Source of the DNA: an uncultured Clostridia bacterium
GTDB taxonomy: Bacteria; Bacillota; Clostridia; Christensenellales; Borkfalkiaceae
NCBI GenBank assembly: GCA_947589285.1
Contig: CANPZV010000003.1
Location: forward strand, 1 to 64,000
Reading direction: 5' to 3'
Length of the DNA: 64,000 bases
Every line of letters starts with the position of its first letter. Positions within the stretch are counted from its first letter, which is position 1. The notes under the pieces are model-generated. The model was not told the DNA's origin and did no database searches. It worked only from the letters and a program-made list of their open reading frames with translations. A program made the position numbers and the translations under genes. Positions 8,495-16,271 of the stretch are shown one piece after another.

Positions 8495-9031
8495 TTACTC
8501 CTTATTTTGCTCCTTTTGGTCTTTTAAGATCTCATACGCGATCATGAGGTTGCCCTGCGAGACGAAGCGGACGACGTCCCCCTCCTCAAAGGGCGGGAAG
8601 TCCTTTTCGCCGTCCACATAGATCTGGCGGATCATGGTCTCCTCCCGTTTGATGTTCTTCACCTCGAAGGCGGCGACGTTCACGTCCACGCCGTCATGCA
8701 CCGTCCAATCCTCCACCCCGACGAAGGGGGCGCAGTTGTTCTCTTTCAGCCCCGCGGAGATGAAGTTCAGCATCTTGCAATAGCTGTTGACCCGCTTGTA
8801 GCAGATCCCCATGAAGGGAAAGCAGAAGATGATGTAGAGCGCGGCGATGACACAGGTCACCGCGATCATCCACGGCCCGTTGGGGTCACGGTAGGCGAGC
8901 TGCGAATACAGCACGATAAAGGTCAGCATTCCTGCGAGGACGGCCGCCGTCACGCCGAGAAAGACGGCGAGATACTTCCTCCGCTGCATCACGGCGTCAT
9001 AGAGGTCACTGTCACGATACAGATATGTCAT
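8495..9031 (-). CDS. Hypothetical two-helix membrane protein
   Basis: A 178-residue protein I do not recognise. It has two predicted membrane helices at about 20-42 and 54-75, joined by a short loop (LAYRDPNGPW), then a soluble C-terminal domain of about 100 residues that looks like a small beta-rich module (FEVKNIKREETMIRQIYVDG, EEGDVVRFVSQGNL) and a charged tail. It is packed between degV (3-base gap) and pepF (7-base gap), so it is co-expressed with them. The domain could be an OB- or SH3-like fold, but this is inference only. Confidence 0.65.
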   Translation of the reverse strand: MTYLYRDSDLYDAVMQRRKYLAVFLGVTAAVLAGMLTFIVLYSQLAYRDPNGPWMIAVTCVIAALYIIFCFPFMGICYKRVNSYCKMLNFISAGLKENNCAPFVGVEDWTVHDGVDVNVAAFEVKNIKREETMIRQIYVDGEKDFPPFEEGDVVRFVSQGNLMIAYEILKDQKEQNKE

Positions 9032-9034
9032 TGT

Positions 9035-9874
9035 TTACTCCGCGATGAAGAGGACGCCGAGGGTGTTCCTGCCGCAGTGGCCCGTGACGACGCCCCCTGC
9101 GACCGTTTCAAGCACGGAATCGAAGGTGAAGAGTTCCCCCACCAGCTGTTTGGCATGTTCCACGAGGGAAGCGTCCGCACTGCTGTGCGTGATGAAGCAC
9201 CTCGTCTTGTCATAGTCGGGATAGCGGGCGGCGAGGTCGCGGATATAGGCGTTGATACACTTGTCCATATTGCCGCGGTACTTCTTCCCGGGGACGAGCT
9301 GGCCGTCGTCCATATAGATGAGCGGGTGGATCTTGAGCAGGTTCGCCGCGTACATCGTCATGCGGGAACATCTGCCTCCCTTGTAGAGATAGTCAAGCCT
9401 GTCGGGGATAAAGGAAGTGTTGACCTTGGGGCGCAGGCCGTTCACGACGTCGGCGATCCGGGCCGCCTCCATGCCCTGCTCTGCGAGGTCGCACGCCTTC
9501 ATGACGAGAAGCCCCTGCCCCGAGGAGAGAGCCTTGGTGTCGATGACAAAGACCTTCCCGCCGAACTTTTGGGCCGCGACGGCCGCATGCGCGTGCGAGG
9601 AGGACGCCTTCTCCGAGATGTTGAAGTGAATGACGGTGTCCCCCGCCGAGACGAACTTCCCGAAGAAGTCCTCATAGTCCCCGACGCTCGGGGCGGACGT
9701 CTTGGGGAGCGTGCCCGTCTTTGCAACGTAGTCGAAGATCTCCTGCGGGGTGATGGTCACGCCGTCGCGGAAAGAATTCTCGCCGAGGATGACAGAAAGA
9801 GGCATGATCTCGATGCCGCGTTCCGCCGCATAGGGGCCGAGATCGCATGTGCTGTCTGCTGTGACTTTGATCAT
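9035..9874 (-). CDS. DegV family fatty-acid-binding protein
   Basis: A 279-residue DegV protein. The family binds a fatty acid and, as FakB, presents it to the kinase FakA for phosphorylation and phospholipid synthesis. Signatures seen: the N-terminal VTADSTCDL, TSAPSVGDYEDFF near residue 85, the acyl-contacting FNISEKASSSHAHA region and RLDYLYKGGRCS in the second domain. The ATG at 9874 was chosen because AAGGAG lies 8 bases upstream; an earlier in-frame start lacks this. No fakA is present here. Confidence 0.9.
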   Translation of the reverse strand: MIKVTADSTCDLGPYAAERGIEIMPLSVILGENSFRDGVTITPQEIFDYVAKTGTLPKTSAPSVGDYEDFFGKFVSAGDTVIHFNISEKASSSHAHAAVAAQKFGGKVFVIDTKALSSGQGLLVMKACDLAEQGMEAARIADVVNGLRPKVNTSFIPDRLDYLYKGGRCSRMTMYAANLLKIHPLIYMDDGQLVPGKKYRGNMDKCINAYIRDLAARYPDYDKTRCFITHSSADASLVEHAKQLVGELFTFDSVLETVAGGVVTGHCGRNTLGVLFIAE

Positions 9875-9910
9875 ATCGTTTTCTCCTTTTCCCAATGAAA
9901 TGAATAAATT

Positions 9911-10546
9911 TTATTGAAACAACCCGCGGAACCGTTCGCGGAAGTTTTCCCAGCCTGTGATGGCCCCCTTCATGCTCACCGCCCACCCGGGGACGACGCC
10001 CGTGACCGAGCGCAGATAGAGCGGACCCGTCTCGGTGGAATCGTAGCTCACCTGACGGTTGTCGCCGAGGAGAAAGACTTCCCCCTCCCCGATCGTGTAA
10101 GTGGCGAAGTCGGGCGTGCTGCCGTATGCGTATGGCTCGCTGAGGCGGGAAAATTCCCCTTCGCCCGCCTTTTTGAGCCAGACGACGTGCCCGCGGCAGT
10201 AGATCTCGTCCCCCTCGAGCGCGATGACGCGCTTGATGATGTAGGAGATCGGTTTCCCGCCGCTCTGGAAGAGCGCGTGGCCGTACTCGTCCTCATACTC
10301 CCTGACGTCCACGATAACGATGTCCCCCCGCTCGGGCGTATCGCCCGTATCGGCATACAGCCAATCTCCGCTTTCGAGGGTCATCATCATGGACGTCCCG
10401 TCCACGCAGACGGGGGTGAACCGTTGCAGGAACCACATCTCAAAGAGGAGAAAGAGGAGGACGATGAGGACAAGCACGCTGAAAACGGCGGATAGGGGGG
10501 AAGCCTTCTCCCCCTCCCTCCCCCGAAGGAGTTCGGGGCGGGTCAT
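9911..10546 (-). CDS. lepB: Signal peptidase I
   Basis: A 211-residue membrane-anchored protease that removes Sec signal peptides. One N-terminal membrane helix (about 19-40) is followed by the catalytic domain. Ser52 lies in DGTSM and Lys105 in YIIKRVIAL, forming the Ser-Lys dyad of bacterial type I enzymes, and LGDNR is the conserved box E. This is distinct from the SipW-type enzyme encoded 8 kb away. The start overlaps the DUF951 stop by 4 bases, so translation is coupled. Confidence 0.94.
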   Translation of the reverse strand: MTRPELLRGREGEKASPLSAVFSVLVLIVLLFLLFEMWFLQRFTPVCVDGTSMMMTLESGDWLYADTGDTPERGDIVIVDVREYEDEYGHALFQSGGKPISYIIKRVIALEGDEIYCRGHVVWLKKAGEGEFSRLSEPYAYGSTPDFATYTIGEGEVFLLGDNRQVSYDSTETGPLYLRSVTGVVPGWAVSMKGAITGWENFRERFRGLFQ

Positions 10547-10734
10547 CCTTTGCCCCCCACGCGGCGCGTCCTCTTCAAAAGCTCATCGGGGAGCAGGACC
10601 AAGATCCTGCCGCAGGTGAGGCACTTGATCGTCCTGTCCGCCCCCGTGCGGAGGATCTCCCACGTCCGCCCGCCGCAGGCATGGGGTTTTTTTGTCTCTA
10701 TCACGGCTCCCGCCGCAAGATCGCTCAATACCAT
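10543..10734 (-). CDS. DUF951 small zinc-ribbon-like protein
   Basis: A 63-residue protein of the DUF951 family found across Clostridia and Bacilli. It has the family pattern: a short strand (SDLAAGAVIETKKPHACGG), WEILRTGADRTIKC, then CLTCGR giving a C-X2-C pair together with the earlier HAC. Function is unknown; nucleic acid binding has been supposed from the fold. The ATG at 10734 overlaps the end of the alpha/beta hydrolase gene by 10 bases, and its stop overlaps lepB by 4. Confidence 0.85.
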   Translation of the reverse strand: MVLSDLAAGAVIETKKPHACGGRTWEILRTGADRTIKCLTCGRILVLLPDELLKRTRRVGGKG

Positions 10735-12404
10735 AGCACGTTGTTGATCAATACCCGTTCCTCGCTCACGAACATGACGGAGTGGACGCCCTCGAAGTCG
10801 TCGAGCGAGGGGCCGCCCTCCTGCTTGAAATCGCTCGCGTCGAGGAGGATGTTCTTCCACTTCCCGCCGCCGTCGATGTGGATCTCGCAGGTGTAACCCT
10901 TTTCGTCGTCGCTCAAAAAGAAGGTGACGCGGAGGGTACTCTTCTCGGGACACCATGCGTCAAAGCCGAAAGAGGCGGAGGGCGGTGCGCCGTAACCGTG
11001 TTCGCCGACGCGGTAGGAGATCATGCCGAAGTCGGAGGTGATGCCCTCGATCCCGCCGTACCCGGGGAGGAGTTTGACGTCCGTCTCGCTCTCGGCGTGG
11101 AAACAGTCGGCGACGGTCTTTGCGCCGAGGCAATACCCCGTGAACCCGTTGCAACCCTCGGCGTTCGTATAGATGACGCGGGAGGCGAGGCGGGTGTTGG
11201 GGTACTCCTTCTCCACGGTGAAATCGCAGATCTTGGAGGTCATGGAGAAGTTGTTGGAATAGTTGACGAAGGCGTAGACGAGCGCGCGCTTGCACCCCTT
11301 GTAGAGGGTGAGCGGGACCGTCCCAACGTTGTCTTTGAGGTCCTCCCTCTTCCCGAGGACGCGCGTCCAGTCGCGGGCGCGGCTCCCCTCCACCTTCTCG
11401 GTGTAGAAGATGCCGAAGTCCTTGATCTCCCCCTCGTCGTCGAAGATGCCGTTTGCGACGAGCCGCCCCTCGCCGTCCTCGCCGATCGTGACGTCAACGG
11501 GCTTGGAGACGAACACGGACCGCCCTTTCAGGTATTTGTCGAGGAACAGCTCGATGTCGAGCAGGGAGTGCGACCCCATGAGGCCGTTGCCGTGCGCGGA
11601 GAAGAGGATGGCCTTCTCGATGTCGGGACGGAGCTGGCGGAAGGTGTCATAGACGCGCTCATAGTTGTACTTTTTGTCGTTGATCGTCGCGAGCAAGAGC
11701 GCGGGGCAGGTGATATAGGGCGCGTAGCTCTGGGAATCGACGCCCGCGATGAAGCGGTGCCGCTCGTCGTCAAAGCCGCGCGGGCGGACCTCCCCGAAGC
11801 GTTCCATGCCGTCGTAGGCGAGCCACCCTGCCGCACAGACGGAGACAAAGCAGGAGACGGGCACAAAGGGCACGACCTTGAAGAGGACCTCCCCGCCCGT
11901 TCTCAACCCGATCGCCCCCACCGAGGTGACCGCAGGGCGGGTGGAGAGATATTTATAGGCGTAGCGGGCGACCGCCGCCCATTCGTACCAGCTCGTCTCG
12001 CTCGCGTCCGTATCGACGTGGGTCATGCGCCTGTCCGCGCGGAGGAAGTTCCCGTAATCCACGTCGGAAGGATAGACGGTGCAAGGCTCCTGCGTGCCCT
12101 TGTCGCCGCAGTAATCGACGCAGAGGACGCCGTAGCCCTTGTCCGTGAAGCGGCGGACGAACTCCCTGTCGAAGGGGGTCCCCGCCTCGAACAAGATCAT
12201 GACGGCGGGAAATTTCTCCTCTTCGGGAGAGTAGAGTTCGGCGTAGATCCTGACCCTCCCCTCCTTGGTCTGTCTGCCCGAGAAGAAAACCTGCTGTTTG
12301 ATCACGTTCTCTTCGCGCATTTCGAAGATCATCTCCTCGTCGAGAGGGAGATCGTCGTTGAAATCCCGCCATAGCGTCACGGGCGTCAAAATAGCATTAC
12401 TCAT
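10725..12404 (-). CDS. Alpha/beta-hydrolase-like protein with altered nucleophile elbow and extra C-terminal domain
   Basis: A 559-residue protein. Residues about 40-310 look like an acetyl-xylan-esterase or dienelactone-hydrolase type alpha/beta hydrolase (FPAVMILFEAGTP, GYGVLCVDYCGDKG, YITCPALLLATINDKKYN, FSAHGNGLMGSHS with a possible catalytic His). The expected G-X-S-X-G elbow reads G166-L-R-T-G170, placing Arg where the serine should be. Residues about 330-559 form a second beta-rich region of unknown family. It sits 5 bases after sbcC and overlaps the DUF951 gene. It may be a non-catalytic or repurposed hydrolase. Confidence 0.65.
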   Translation of the reverse strand: MSNAILTPVTLWRDFNDDLPLDEEMIFEMREENVIKQQVFFSGRQTKEGRVRIYAELYSPEEEKFPAVMILFEAGTPFDREFVRRFTDKGYGVLCVDYCGDKGTQEPCTVYPSDVDYGNFLRADRRMTHVDTDASETSWYEWAAVARYAYKYLSTRPAVTSVGAIGLRTGGEVLFKVVPFVPVSCFVSVCAAGWLAYDGMERFGEVRPRGFDDERHRFIAGVDSQSYAPYITCPALLLATINDKKYNYERVYDTFRQLRPDIEKAILFSAHGNGLMGSHSLLDIELFLDKYLKGRSVFVSKPVDVTIGEDGEGRLVANGIFDDEGEIKDFGIFYTEKVEGSRARDWTRVLGKREDLKDNVGTVPLTLYKGCKRALVYAFVNYSNNFSMTSKICDFTVEKEYPNTRLASRVIYTNAEGCNGFTGYCLGAKTVADCFHAESETDVKLLPGYGGIEGITSDFGMISYRVGEHGYGAPPSASFGFDAWCPEKSTLRVTFFLSDDEKGYTCEIHIDGGGKWKNILLDASDFKQEGGPSLDDFEGVHSVMFVSEERVLINNVLWY

Positions 12405-12409
12405 AAAAT

Positions 12410-14983
12410 TTACTCCGCTGCGATCCTCGATCCGCGCTCCTCCGTCGCCTTTTGGACGAGAAGTTTGCGCTCGATCCTATGTTTTAACTCCTCTACATGG
12501 GAGATGATGCCGATGCTGAAACTCTTGCTCCTGAGCTTTTCGAGACTGTCCATCACGGTATCGACGAGTTTCTCGTCGAGCGTCCCGAACCCCTCGTCGA
12601 GGAAGAAAAACTCGATGGGACGGGAGGATCGCGCACAGATCTCCGAACTCAGGGCAAGGGCGAGGGAGAGAGAGACGAGGAAGGTCTCGCCCCCCGAGAG
12701 GGTGCCGACCGACCGAAGTTCCCCGCCGTTGAAATTGTCCCCGACGCTGAACCCGCCCGAAAGATAGCGGAGGAAGTACCTCCCGCCCGACAGGGAGAGG
12801 AGCTGGACGCTCGCGTTCAGGGCGACCGTCTGCAAATACTCCTCTGCCACGAACTCCATGAATTTCCCGCCGCGGAGGAGCGAAAGCAGCCTCTGCGCGG
12901 TCTCCGATTCCCTCTGCTTTTTCTCATATTCTTCGGCGAGAGCCTTTTCCTCGCCGAGCATGCCGACGGATCTCTTTTCGTCCTCACAGAGGACGGCGAG
13001 AGCGGCGGCGTTTGCGGACCGCTCCTCCTCGAGGGAGGCAAGTTCCCCCTGTACCGCGGCAAGCCCCTCCGCCGTTGCCGCGGAGTAATCCGTCGCGGCA
13101 AGCTCCTCGTACTTGGAGGAGACTGCGGCCGACCTGTCGCGGTAGCGGCCGAGCCGTTCCTTCGCCGCGGCGGCGTCGCCGTAGCGGGAGACGAGGGCGG
13201 CGGCCTCTTCCGCGTCCGCAAAGTCCCCCTTCAGCTGCGCGAGCCGGTCGGTCGCCCTCTGAAGGGCCTCGGAGCGGGCGGCCTCGTCCGCGGAGGAGGA
13301 GGCGAGCAGGAGTTCCGCGCTACCGCGCTCCCTCTCCGCTTTTGCCTTGGCGGCGAGGTAGTCCTCCCGCGCCCTCTTTTTCGCGGCGATCTCTTCTTCG
13401 ATCTTTTTCAGATCGGGCGCGCCGCCGATGCGCTCGCCGCACTTTGCGATGCTCTCGCGGAGGGCGGCGATCCTCTCGTTCAGGGAAGAAAGGGCGTTTT
13501 GGTTGATGCGGAATCGGCTGTTGGCCCTTTCAAGATCGAGGCGTGCGGTCTCCGCCGCCCGTTTTGCCCGCTCCCGTGCCTCAAATGCCCCCTTCAAATC
13601 GGAAAATTCCAGCGTCTCCCCCTCGGAGAGGGCGGTGTACCGTTCGATGAGGGGGCCGCCGTCGGGCGCGATGACGGGATATTTTCCCTGCAAGCGGGAA
13701 AGTTCGGCGGCGAACCGCCTGTATTCGCCCCGATAGAGGGCGTCCTTCTTCGAAGCGAGGAAGGCGTACAGATCCCCCGCCCCGAGATCTTCTTCGAGGG
13801 CGAGGAGAGCTTTCAGTTGATTTTCATAATCGGGATCGGCCGTCTCCCTGCGGAGTGCCTCTGCCTTTTGCATGCAGGCGGCAAGTTCCCTCTCCGCGGC
13901 GGCCTTCTCCTGTTCGGCGCGCGCCTTGAGTTCGGCCTTCCCCCTTGCAAGGGTCAGCTCCTCGATGGCGCGGGCGCAGGCCTCCTCGTCGAAGGCGGGC
14001 AGGGAGGCTCTCAGCCGTTCGGCCTCCTCCATCTGCCGCGCGGCATAGTCATGACGGCGGCGGGCGTCGAGATACAGCTTTTCGCATTCGGCCCGCTCCT
14101 TTTCGGCGGACAGGAAGGCCTTTGCCGTCTCGAGGCGGCCAAGCTCCCCTTCGAGCTTTTCCATCTCCTCCCTGCCCCTGTCGAGCGCGGCCTTCTCGGC
14201 GCAGACCCGTTCATATTCCCTGCGCCTGTCAACGAGCGCGTGAAGTTTCTTCTCGCTCTCCCGCTTTGAGGCGATCACGGCGGAAAGTCTCCCCTCCGCG
14301 GCCGTGCGCACGGCGATCTCCTCCCGCATGGACGAGATCCTCTCCTCCGAGACGTCGGCATACCGCTCCATGCGGGCAGACAGGATCTGCGTCTCCTGCG
14401 TGAGGGCGGCACTGCGGGCGGAGGCCCTGCGGGAGAGGTCGTTGCCGAACCGCTCCAGATCGAAGAGGCGGGAGACGATCTCGAGCCGTTTCCCCGGGGC
14501 CTCCTTGATGAAGCGGGCAAATTCCCCCTGCGGCAGGGCGATGCACTTTTCAAAGTCGTCCTGTTTGAGGCCGATGACGCCGAGGAGGAAGGCGTTCCCC
14601 TCCCTGACGCCGCTCTCCCTGATGAGGAGCTTCCCGTCTATGCTCTCATAGACGCAGAGGCTCTGGACGGTCGAACCGTCCTTCTTGCGCCGTATCTCCC
14701 GCTCGACGCGGAAGGTGCGGCGTTCGCCCTCATAGAAGATCTCAAAGACGAACTCGACGGTCCCCTTTTCACAGCGGAAGTTGATGACGTCCGCGGCGTT
14801 CGTGCCGCTGCGGGAGACGTTCCCGTACAGCGCGAAGCCGATGCAATCGAGAATGGTACTCTTCCCCGACCCCGTATCCCCGAAGATCCCGAACACGCCT
14901 TGGTCGAGGAGGGCGGAGAAGTCCACCTCGGCAGGCTCGGAGAAGGAGTTGATCCCGCACAGTTTCAAAAAGATCGGCCTCAT
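12410..14983 (-). CDS. sbcC: SbcC nuclease ATPase subunit (Rad50-like SMC protein)
   Basis: An 857-residue ATPase that forms the SbcCD DNA-end-processing nuclease with SbcD. The N-terminal Walker A is G35-DTGSGKST43; a Q-loop-like LPQGEFARF follows near residue 150. Two long alanine, arginine and glutamate-rich coiled-coil arms span about 175-700. The C-terminal signature LSGGETFLVSLSLALAL and Walker B FFLDEGFGTLD close the head. It is shorter than typical SbcC (about 1000-1150), and I find no C-X-X-C zinc hook between the arms. It overlaps sbcD by 4 bases. Confidence 0.92.
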   Translation of the reverse strand: MRPIFLKLCGINSFSEPAEVDFSALLDQGVFGIFGDTGSGKSTILDCIGFALYGNVSRSGTNAADVINFRCEKGTVEFVFEIFYEGERRTFRVEREIRRKKDGSTVQSLCVYESIDGKLLIRESGVREGNAFLLGVIGLKQDDFEKCIALPQGEFARFIKEAPGKRLEIVSRLFDLERFGNDLSRRASARSAALTQETQILSARMERYADVSEERISSMREEIAVRTAAEGRLSAVIASKRESEKKLHALVDRRREYERVCAEKAALDRGREEMEKLEGELGRLETAKAFLSAEKERAECEKLYLDARRRHDYAARQMEEAERLRASLPAFDEEACARAIEELTLARGKAELKARAEQEKAAAERELAACMQKAEALRRETADPDYENQLKALLALEEDLGAGDLYAFLASKKDALYRGEYRRFAAELSRLQGKYPVIAPDGGPLIERYTALSEGETLEFSDLKGAFEARERAKRAAETARLDLERANSRFRINQNALSSLNERIAALRESIAKCGERIGGAPDLKKIEEEIAAKKRAREDYLAAKAKAERERGSAELLLASSSADEAARSEALQRATDRLAQLKGDFADAEEAAALVSRYGDAAAAKERLGRYRDRSAAVSSKYEELAATDYSAATAEGLAAVQGELASLEEERSANAAALAVLCEDEKRSVGMLGEEKALAEEYEKKQRESETAQRLLSLLRGGKFMEFVAEEYLQTVALNASVQLLSLSGGRYFLRYLSGGFSVGDNFNGGELRSVGTLSGGETFLVSLSLALALSSEICARSSRPIEFFFLDEGFGTLDEKLVDTVMDSLEKLRSKSFSIGIISHVEELKHRIERKLLVQKATEERGSRIAAE

Positions 14984-16131
14984 GTTTCCTCCGCGAGCAG
15001 CTTCAAAAAGGCCGCTTTGAGTTCGTCGTCGGGATCCTTTGCGTATCTCGAGCGGTAGTATTCGGCGAAGAGTTCCCCGTCCGTCATGCGGGAGCGCGTC
15101 CGCACGGGGGAACCGTCCGCCGCGGCCGAGACGTCGGGCACGACGGAGACAAGCCCCCTGTGCGCCTCTTTGAGGCGGGCAAGGTCGTCCCGCACGAGGG
15201 GACGGCTGAGGTGCAGGGTGAGTTCGATGAGGTACTCCTCCCCATACCGCCCGAGGAGCGCGGCACCGTCCTCGGGGCTGTTGGCCTCGAGGCGGATGAG
15301 CTGTTTCCCGCCCTCAACGGGGATCTGTTCGGCGATCTTTATCTTATCTCCCTCCGTCTCGAGCAGATAGACGCTCTTGTCGGGGTTCTCGTCAAAGGAA
15401 TATTGGAGGAGCGAACCGCTGTAATGGGCGTTCCCGATGCTCTGCCGCCTGTGCAGATGCCCGAGGGCGACATAACAATTTTCGGGGAACACGGAGGCAG
15501 GCACGGCGCGCGCCCCGCCGAGTTCGATGCTTCGCTCGCTGTCACTGACCTGCCCCCCCGCGACAAACAGGTGGGTCAAAAGGATGTGCGGGCCGCCCGT
15601 GTAGCCCTCGTCCCCCTTGGCGATCCAGCGGGAGACGCGCTCGGGGTAACTCTCTTCGCTCTTTTCCTCCTTGAGCCGCGCCTCGTTGGGGTAGGGAAGG
15701 GCGTTGATGTACACCCTCTCCCCCGCGGCGTTTTGGATGACGATATAGTCCTCCCCCGCTTCCACGGCCCTGACGGGGCGGGAGGAAGGGGCAGACAGCG
15801 AAAACGCCCTCCCTCCGAAGAGGTAAACGCCGTCGCTCTCCGCGAGCGGGGCGGAGGAGGCGAGCCGCACGCCGTCGTCATGGTTCCCGCTGACGATGAC
15901 GACCGCCCGCGTCCCCCCCGCAAGTTTTTTGACGGCGCGGAAAAAGAGTTCCTCCGCCTCCGCAGGGGGGAGGAAAGTGTCGAACACGTCCCCTGCGACG
16001 AGGATGAGTTCGACCCCCTTTTCCTCGCAGACGTTTGCGAGAAAATCGAGCGCGGCCGCCTGTTCGGGGAGCCGTTCGCGGTCGATGAGGCGTTTCCCGA
16101 GGTGCCAATCGGATGTGTGCAGAATGCGCAT
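14980..16131 (-). CDS. sbcD: SbcD exonuclease subunit (Mre11-like)
   Basis: A 383-residue manganese-dependent nuclease subunit of SbcCD. Metallophosphoesterase motifs are in order: HTSDWHLGK near the start, VAGDVFDTF, VSGNHDDGVR and LGHLHRRQ. A capping domain follows at about 260-383. It is the first gene of the leftward block and has a good promoter (see 16206-16234), giving a 5' leader of about 70 bases. Its stop overlaps the sbcC start (ATGA). Confidence 0.95.
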   Translation of the reverse strand: MRILHTSDWHLGKRLIDRERLPEQAAALDFLANVCEEKGVELILVAGDVFDTFLPPAEAEELFFRAVKKLAGGTRAVVIVSGNHDDGVRLASSAPLAESDGVYLFGGRAFSLSAPSSRPVRAVEAGEDYIVIQNAAGERVYINALPYPNEARLKEEKSEESYPERVSRWIAKGDEGYTGGPHILLTHLFVAGGQVSDSERSIELGGARAVPASVFPENCYVALGHLHRRQSIGNAHYSGSLLQYSFDENPDKSVYLLETEGDKIKIAEQIPVEGGKQLIRLEANSPEDGAALLGRYGEEYLIELTLHLSRPLVRDDLARLKEAHRGLVSVVPDVSAAADGSPVRTRSRMTDGELFAEYYRSRYAKDPDDELKAAFLKLLAEET

Positions 16132-16176
16132 GACAGACTGAAAAAAAGAAATTTTTGCGCCGGACGGAAAAAGACA

Positions 16177-16205
16177 TTGCCTTTCGGCGCAGTTTATGAT
16201 ATACT
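16177..16205 (+). promoter_or_regulatory. SigA-type promoter for the DnaD-like gene
   Basis: TTGCCT (16177-16182), 17-base spacer, TATACT (16200-16205), with a TG one base before the -10 (extended -10). It points right towards the gene starting at 16272. Its -10 directly abuts the -10 of the leftward sbcD promoter. Confidence 0.6.
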
Positions 16206-16234
16206 ATTATACAACCTTGATTGGAAAAAAGCAA
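16206..16234 (-). promoter_or_regulatory. SigA-type promoter for sbcD-sbcC block
   Basis: On the minus strand TTGCTT (16234-16229), 17-base spacer, TATAAT (16211-16206). Transcription would start near 16199 and reach the sbcD ATG at 16131 after about 70 bases. The -10 hexamer is immediately next to that of the opposite-facing promoter, so both cannot be bound at once. Confidence 0.65.
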
Positions 16235-16271
16235 GCGTTATCGGGGAAAAACGAAAGAAAGAGAGGAAGAG

